From Campylobacterales bacterium (lineage in GTDB: Bacteria; Campylobacterota; Campylobacteria; Campylobacterales; QNZT01): DNA of 18,325 nt. Within the stretch, counting starts at the first letter, position 1, and every line of letters starts with the position of its first letter. The position numbers were made by a program, and so were the translations under genes. A model generated the notes under the pieces. That model made no database searches and was not told the origin of the DNA. It was given only the letters and a program-made list of their open reading frames with translations. This document shows positions 14,109 to 18,325 of the stretch, piece by piece. The DNA lies in the NCBI GenBank assembly GCA_027055005.1, contig JALUNR010000247.1:1-18325 (forward strand). Direction: 5' to 3'.

Positions 14109-14672
14109 TTATATTAGATAGAAAAGTTTTGGTTTAGTACCTAGATGAGATTTTAGGCTAAAATGCTCTCTATCTCTTAAAAGTGTACTAATCTCACTGT
14201 TTGGATCATCAAGATCACCAAATGTTCTTACCTTTGTAGGACAAGTAGCTTGACAAGCAGTAGTTGTTTCACCTCGTGCTAGTCTTGTGTCTGAACAGAA
14301 AGTACATTTATCAACTGTCATAGTTCTATCATCAACATATCTTGCATCATACGGACATGCATTCATACAGTAACTACATAAGATACATTTATTACTATCT
14401 ACTCTTACAACTCCATTTTCATCATAATAAGTAGCATGTGTTGGACAAACTTCTTGACAAGGAGCATTATCACAGTGTTGACACTGACTAGGCATAAAAG
14501 CTGCAGATGCTAGGCTAATATTTGGCCACTGTCCTTCAGGATTGTTACTTCCTACCCAGATTCTATGTTTATCTGCACCTAAAAGTACACCATTTTCCTC
14601 TTTACAAGCTACTTCACAAGCTCTACAATTTATACAATTTTTATAATCTAATGCCATTCCATATCTTGCCAT
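14109..14672 (-). CDS. psrB: PsrB-type iron-sulfur subunit, set 1
   Basis: A 187-residue electron-transfer subunit with all sixteen cluster cysteines: C13-16-19-23, C64-67-72-76, C96-99-102-106 and C123-126-140-144, enough for four [4Fe-4S] clusters. It has no signal peptide of its own, as expected for a subunit exported with Tat-bearing PsrA. It connects the molybdenum subunit to PsrC. The ATG lies 2 bp after the psrA stop, with AAGGAAGGTG at the end of psrA acting as ribosome-binding site, so the two are translationally coupled. It is a close homologue of the set 2 PsrB, which differs at the equivalent of Cys99. Confidence 0.95.
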   Translation of the reverse strand: MARYGMALDYKNCINCRACEVACKEENGVLLGADKHRIWVGSNNPEGQWPNISLASAAFMPSQCQHCDNAPCQEVCPTHATYYDENGVVRVDSNKCILCSYCMNACPYDARYVDDRTMTVDKCTFCSDTRLARGETTTACQATCPTKVRTFGDLDDPNSEISTLLRDREHFSLKSHLGTKPKLFYLI

Positions 14673-14674
14673 GA

Positions 14675-17068
14675 TTACACCTTCCTTATTTCTACATTTG
14701 TTTCATGCATAACAGCAGCACCATATACTGGTTCTATCTTATCTTCGATAATTACCGCATCATTTCCACCATTTCCGTAAGCAAATTCCATATGAGGGCT
14801 GCTTCCACCAAAGCCATGAAGCATAAAGATTTGATTTGGAGCTATTTTTTCAGTAGGATAAGCTTTTATATGTATCTTTCCAACACTACTTTTAACTTCA
14901 ACTAAATCTCCAAATTTTATACCTCTCTCTTTTGCAACTCTACTATTTATCCAAATATAATTTGTAGGGATTAAATCTCTTAACATTACATTGTTTGTAG
15001 TTCCACTTTGAGTAAACTGTGCATGACGACCAGTTACAAGTCTAAACTTACCTTTTGGAACACTAAAATTCCACTCATCATGCCACATTGGCATAGGATC
15101 AACACCTTTTTTTGCTAAGTTTTTAAAATTAAATACAACTTTTAAATTATCTTTTTTAGTTGTATAATTTTTCTTATCTTCAGGGTAGTATTGATACTCA
15201 TTTGGATTTAATTGTTTGTGATATTTATCCATATTTGGATAATAAACACCTTTTTCATTTAAGATTTTCCAGGCTTCTTCACCAAATGCTTTTACTACTT
15301 TTTCTTTATTTGATTCTTCAAAAGGTTTTTCCCAAGCATCTGCTAAGTCAAATCCATTTTCTTTATAGTATTTTTCTTCTTCCTCTTTTGATTTACCTTT
15401 TAAATCATCTTGTACATCTTCATCATACTTTTTAGTTATTTCCCAAAGAGGTTTACTCAGTTTCTCTGCCAATTCTCTAAAGATTTGTTCTGGAACTTTT
15501 GTCTCAAATTGAGGTTTTATAGCCGCTTTTCTTTGAACAATAGCAGGCTCTAATGCTCCATAACTTGCAACTGGAGAAGTTCTCTCTAAGTATGAAGCTT
15601 CAGGTAAGATTACATCTGCAAACATAGCAGTATCACTTGGAAGTATGTCTATCATAACATTCAGATCCATTTTTCTCAAAAATTCTTCAGTTTTTTTAGT
15701 ATTTGGCACACCACTCATAGGATTGTGTTTTCTCATAAACATTGCTCTTACTGGATAAGGAGCTTTGCCCTCTAAAACCATATTTCTAAATGCTATCCAA
15801 GAACCTGTTTTTTGAGCTGGTATTGCTATACCTTCAGTATCAAATCTTTCTTTTACTTGAGCATACATAGGTTCATTTATATCCTCTTTTGGAAGAGCTA
15901 GTTTTTTACCATAAATAATACCACCTTTTTTATCTAAGTTTCCACTCAGTGCTTGAAAAATAGCCATTGCACGACGAAGTTGAAAATCATTTTTAGAAAA
16001 TACACTTCTTCTTCCTTGATAGTATATAGGGTGTTCTGCAGCCATAAACTCTCTTGCTGTTTTATGTATCTCATGTGCAGGGATATTAGTTATCTTCTCT
16101 GCCCACTCAGGAGTATATTTATGAGATAGGATATGTTTTTTATAATCTTCAAATCCATCTCCGTGTTTTGTAACAAAATCTTTATCATATAACTCTTCAC
16201 TTATGACAACATAAGTTAAAGCTAAAACAAAAGCTAAGTCAGTTCCAGGATTCACTGCATACCAACGATCTGCTTTTGCAGCAGTGTTTGTAAATCTAGG
16301 ATCTAAAACTATAGTTTTCAAGCCTCTTCTTTGAGTTCTTTTAAACATATCCATAGTATCTGGAGTTATGATTGCCTCTGCTCTATTTGCTCCAGCGATG
16401 ATTAGATAATCAGCATTATTAAGATCTGCTTCCCCATAAGCACCTATGGTATTTACATATCCACCAAGAGTTGTTTCAAGACAAATACTTATCTCATCAA
16501 CATAATTTGGACTACCTATTTTTCCACCAACAAGTACTTCAAACTCTTCTTTTGAAAGACCTTCACCATTACAGTAACCAATAGTTGCACGATTATCTTT
16601 TTCTTCATCTAAGATTTGTTTGATACCTTTAAACTTGTCAGTTCCATTTAAGATAGCTTCATAAGCTTCATCCCAACTAACTCTTTTATATTTTCCATCA
16701 CCTCTTTCACCTATCCTAATAAGTGGATATTTTAGACGATCTGGATCATACAATGTTTGGATACCTGCATTTCCTCTTGGACACAACATATTTCTTGATT
16801 TTGGAAAGTATGGATTTGGATTTAGTTTTGTAACTACTCCATCCTCCACTCTTGCAAAACCTGCACATTTATTTACACAAATACCACATAAAAATGGTAT
16901 ATTTTCCGCTTTTTTAGTACTGGTTTTTGTAGTAATATTTTCAGGAAGACCATGACCCTCCTCGTGTTCACTTGAAAATAAGTTGGTAGCACTAATAGCA
17001 GTTCCACCAGCTATGCTCAAAGCTACACTACCTTGAAGAAACTTTCTTCTTGATATTTCTACCTTCAT
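14675..17068 (-). CDS. psrA: PsrA/PhsA-type molybdopterin reductase, set 1
   Basis: A 797-residue catalytic subunit. I place the start at the ATG at 17068, eight bases after AGGAG; the upstream ATG at 17074 is only two bases from it. A Tat signal (S-R-R-K-F-L-Q-G, 6-13) is followed by a charged segment (S-S-E-H-E-E-G-H-G-L-P) not found in set 2. The [4Fe-4S] ligands are Cys61, Cys64, Cys68 and Cys96 (C-G-I-C-V-N-K-C, M-L-C-P-R-G-N). The probable Mo ligand is Cys196 in S-I-C-L-E. The C-terminal L-V-T-G-R-H-A-Q-F-T-Q-S-G-T belongs to the cofactor-binding end domain. It should reduce polysulfide, or possibly thiosulfate or another sulfur species, in the periplasm with electrons from menaquinol through PsrC and PsrB. 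It is the first gene of the psr operon, behind the regulatory region 17069-17263. Confidence 0.94.
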   Translation of the reverse strand: MKVEISRRKFLQGSVALSIAGGTAISATNLFSSEHEEGHGLPENITTKTSTKKAENIPFLCGICVNKCAGFARVEDGVVTKLNPNPYFPKSRNMLCPRGNAGIQTLYDPDRLKYPLIRIGERGDGKYKRVSWDEAYEAILNGTDKFKGIKQILDEEKDNRATIGYCNGEGLSKEEFEVLVGGKIGSPNYVDEISICLETTLGGYVNTIGAYGEADLNNADYLIIAGANRAEAIITPDTMDMFKRTQRRGLKTIVLDPRFTNTAAKADRWYAVNPGTDLAFVLALTYVVISEELYDKDFVTKHGDGFEDYKKHILSHKYTPEWAEKITNIPAHEIHKTAREFMAAEHPIYYQGRRSVFSKNDFQLRRAMAIFQALSGNLDKKGGIIYGKKLALPKEDINEPMYAQVKERFDTEGIAIPAQKTGSWIAFRNMVLEGKAPYPVRAMFMRKHNPMSGVPNTKKTEEFLRKMDLNVMIDILPSDTAMFADVILPEASYLERTSPVASYGALEPAIVQRKAAIKPQFETKVPEQIFRELAEKLSKPLWEITKKYDEDVQDDLKGKSKEEEEKYYKENGFDLADAWEKPFEESNKEKVVKAFGEEAWKILNEKGVYYPNMDKYHKQLNPNEYQYYPEDKKNYTTKKDNLKVVFNFKNLAKKGVDPMPMWHDEWNFSVPKGKFRLVTGRHAQFTQSGTTNNVMLRDLIPTNYIWINSRVAKERGIKFGDLVEVKSSVGKIHIKAYPTEKIAPNQIFMLHGFGGSSPHMEFAYGNGGNDAVIIEDKIEPVYGAAVMHETNVEIRKV

Positions 17069-17100
17069 AAGCATTACTCCTTTATAAGATTAAGTTAACT

Positions 17101-17138
17101 TTATAATAAGAAAAAAGACAAAGTTTATCTTATTATAA
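17101..17138 (-). promoter_or_regulatory. psr operon promoter region with an 11-bp inverted repeat
   Basis: TTATAATAAGA (17101-17111) and its exact complement TCTTATTATAA (17128-17138) flank a 16-base spacer. On the minus strand two -10 candidates fall in the arms: TATAAT at 17137-17132 and TATTAT at 17108-17103, the latter behind a T run. Starts near 17125 or 17096 would give leaders of about 57 or 28 bases before the psrA ATG. The remaining spacer up to 17263 is AT-rich without an ORF. Confidence 0.45.
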
Positions 17139-17179
17139 GTCAAACTTATTTAGTTTATCAAAAAAATAATAAATAAAAA

Positions 17180-17193
17180 ATGATTTATATCAA
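17180..17193 (-). promoter_or_regulatory. Candidate FNR/CRP-family binding site before psrA
   Basis: Minus-strand TTGAT-ATAA-ATCAT matches the FNR consensus TTGAT-N4-ATCAA at 9 of 10 positions. Its centre is about 61.5 bases upstream of the start predicted from TATAAT at 17137-17132, a classic activator position. In such AT-rich DNA a chance match is quite possible. Confidence 0.35.
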
Positions 17194-17263
17194 CAATTAA
17201 ATAATATTTTTAAAAAATATTTAAGTTTTATAAGAAGTATTTATGATATTTTTAATTAGAAGT

Positions 17264-17292
17264 TATAATAAGAGGAAAAACCTCTTATTATA
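17264..17292 (-). terminator. Terminator behind the sqr-small gene unit
   Basis: A perfect 12-bp stem (TATAATAAGAGG / CCTCTTATTATA) with a five-base loop starts 6 bp after the stop of the 55-residue gene. It should separate the sqr-like unit from the psr operon. There is no long T tract on either strand, so efficiency is uncertain. Its arms contain the same TTATAATAAGA string as the psr promoter region. Confidence 0.65.
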
Positions 17293-17298
17293 TAAATT

Positions 17299-17466
17299 TT
17301 AGTGGTGTGATTTTAAGATAAGAACTGTCATTCTGATGTTTATAGCAATAAATCTAATTATTTGCCATAATACACAAGTTCTTAAAAATTTTCTAAATCC
17401 TAGTGGAACCATTGTTCCTGATTGTGGACTATATGGGTTTATATGTCCTATATGTTCTGTTGCCAT
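17299..17466 (-). CDS. 55-residue protein downstream of the sqr-like gene
   Basis: A short frame from ATG 17466 to TAA 17299, with a strong ribosome-binding site (AAGGAG, 6 bases upstream), 35 bp after the sqr-like stop and directly before a terminator. The N-terminal 20 residues are polar (M-A-T-E-H-I-G-H-I-N-P-Y-S-P-Q-S-G-T), then L-G-F-R-K-F-L-R and an amphipathic or membrane helix of about 20 residues (V-L-W-Q-I-I-R-F-I-A-I-N-I-R) ending L-K-S-H-H. One Cys (Cys31). Position, signals and composition indicate a real gene, perhaps a membrane-associated partner of the quinone-reducing flavoprotein. I do not recognise the family. Confidence 0.75.
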   Translation of the reverse strand: MATEHIGHINPYSPQSGTMVPLGFRKFLRTCVLWQIIRFIAINIRMTVLILKSHH

Positions 17467-17501
17467 TTATTCTCCTTATTACAATATTTTATTTTTTAAA
17501 T

Positions 17502-18325
17502 CTATTCTGGTATTAAAGTCCAACCTGGTTTTAATTGAGCTTTCCACATAAATACAAAGTGAAGTATATGTTTAACCCAGTGAGCTGCAAGCCCTATCTC
17601 TCCAGTTGTACCATTCATATCTCTACCAACACCTGGATATTTTTCAAAATCAGGAACTATCGGATAAACAGTCATAGCAGCTGCTGTTCCACTAAATACA
17701 CCTTTACCAGCACTTGCAACACAAGCTGCTCCCATCTCTGCCATACAAGCTGTATGAGTTGGCTCAGCTGCTCCGTCAAGTAACATATCTCTAATACTTG
17801 CTGCTACTGCTTTTCCCATCATAGCACTAGGCATACCAGTTCTTGGAGGAGTTGGTGTTATAGGAGTTCCATTTGGTGAACTCATAGGTTTACTTATTGG
17901 ATGTGGTGGTGCAAAAGCAATACCTACTGCAAACATATTTTTATATGTTGGGTTTTGTAAAGTTTTTGGCCAATCACTTGCTTTCCAATTTTCATAAGCT
18001 CCTGCTCCATAGTTTGCATCAACTTTCATAAATCCATTTGGTGCAAATACAGTATCTGTGATATCACTACCATCTTTTGCCGTAGCCTTTAGTCCAACAC
18101 CAGCAAATGGTGGAATAAGCATAGCAAAGTCAAACTCTGCTTCACCTTTACTTCCATCTAATAATTCATAACTAGCTTTACCCTCTTCTACTTTGTTTAC
18201 ATGAGCTCCGATTATCCACTCTAGTCCTCTTTCTGCATATAAACTTTCAGCAAAGATTTTACTAGAACTTGCATATCCACCCATACCTACATGAATACCA
18301 CCCATACCAAAATCACCTAAGAATG
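17502..18325 (-). CDS. sqr: Sulfide:quinone oxidoreductase-like flavoprotein, C-terminal part
   Basis: The frame is open to the right edge; 274 codons including the stop are visible and the N-terminal FAD-binding Rossmann domain is missing. The ATG at 18305 is internal, since the codons before it (F-L-G-D-F-G) belong to the same protein. SQR-family features are M-L-I-P-P-F-A-G-V (the quinone-site loop), P-P-R-T-G-M-P-S-A-M-M-G-K, G-A-A-C-V-A-S-A-G-K-G-V-F with the probable redox-active Cys (codon 17721-17723), and a C-terminal amphipathic pair (H-W-V-K-H-I-L-H-F-V-F-M-W-K) that binds the membrane surface. The enzyme would oxidise sulfide to polysulfide and reduce menaquinone, on the periplasmic side. 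A Pro-rich insert (H-P-I-S-K-P to P-T-P-P-R) marks a subtype I cannot name. Beside psr genes it could also supply or recycle polysulfide. Flavocytochrome c FccB is less likely. Confidence 0.8.
   Translation of the reverse strand, partial: FLGDFGMGGIHVGMGGYASSSKIFAESLYAERGLEWIIGAHVNKVEEGKASYELLDGSKGEAEFDFAMLIPPFAGVGLKATAKDGSDITDTVFAPNGFMKVDANYGAGAYENWKASDWPKTLQNPTYKNMFAVGIAFAPPHPISKPMSSPNGTPITPTPPRTGMPSAMMGKAVAASIRDMLLDGAAEPTHTACMAEMGAACVASAGKGVFSGTAAAMTVYPIVPDFEKYPGVGRDMNGTTGEIGLAAHWVKHILHFVFMWKAQLKPGWTLIPE

Noticed and set aside
15160..15435. Plus-strand frame of 91 codons
   Set aside because: Shadow within psrA of set 1, rich in Leu/His from complementing Lys/Glu codons.
17336..17783. Two plus-strand frames near the right end
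   Set aside because: They complement the 55-residue gene and the sqr-like gene, which have better signals and family features.
17502..18325. Flavocytochrome c sulfide dehydrogenase (FccB)
   Set aside because: The Pro-rich loop, the C-terminal amphipathic helices and the absence of a cytochrome partner gene fit SQR better, though the N-terminus is missing.
1..18325. CRISPR arrays, tRNA or rRNA genes, insertion sequences
   Set aside because: I saw no regularly spaced repeats, cloverleaf-like segments, rRNA sequence or transposase; the toxin-antitoxin pair is not flanked by recognisable inverted repeats.

Overview
The window is strongly AT-rich with dense, short-spaced genes. Everything recognisable points to Campylobacterota (the former Epsilonproteobacteria, of the Sulfurimonas, Sulfurovum or Arcobacter kind). 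The main clues are a futalosine-pathway prenyltransferase, the HQWRQP histidine-kinase box, -10 promoters preceded by T-rich DNA rather than a -35 box, and a polysulfide/thiosulfate reductase operon next to a sulfide:quinone oxidoreductase. The affiliation is inferred from protein families; no rRNA or tRNA lies in the window.

Layout. Positions 1-1305 (minus) carry the N-terminal part of a surface lipoprotein that runs off the left edge. It diverges from a PhnD-type periplasmic binding protein (1422-2270, plus). Two TGTCA-containing direct repeats, one helical turn apart, lie between them. The PhnD-type gene converges on, and overlaps by 14 bp, a two-component pair on the minus strand: an OmpR-type response regulator (4232-3573) followed by a membrane histidine kinase (3576-2257). 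No ABC permease or ATPase is present, so the binding protein more likely serves sensing than uptake, as PhnD-type domains do in TtrS and AioX systems. Positions 4353-6906 (plus) form a tight four-gene operon: mqnP (menaquinone synthesis), two uncharacterised genes with a possible motility flavour, and a divergent family-1-like uracil-DNA glycosylase. It ends in a strong hairpin at 6897-6924.

From 18325 down to 6931 everything is on the minus strand and concerns respiratory sulfur metabolism: an sqr-like gene (partial at the right edge), a 55-residue gene, a terminator, then psrA, psrB, psrC, a DUF3373-type outer-membrane protein, a second psrA, a Phd/RelE-type toxin-antitoxin pair, a second psrB, and two small secreted paralogues that share three cysteines but lack a haem motif. 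Set 1 is a complete A-B-C enzyme: a Tat-exported molybdopterin subunit, a four-cluster iron-sulfur subunit and an NrfD-type quinol-oxidising membrane anchor. Set 2 has only A and B. It must borrow the anchor, use another membrane partner, or work as a soluble periplasmic unit. MqnP supplies the menaquinone that both the sqr-like enzyme and PsrC would use.

The most notable points are: the toxin-antitoxin cassette between psrA and psrB of set 2, with its own consensus promoter and a toxin stop codon 4 bp before psrB; replacement by Thr of one cluster-ligand Cys in the set 2 PsrB, at the position known to decide [4Fe-4S] versus [3Fe-4S]; the pair of three-cysteine secreted proteins; the PhnD-type binding protein beside a kinase/regulator pair; and the unnoticed 55-residue gene behind sqr.
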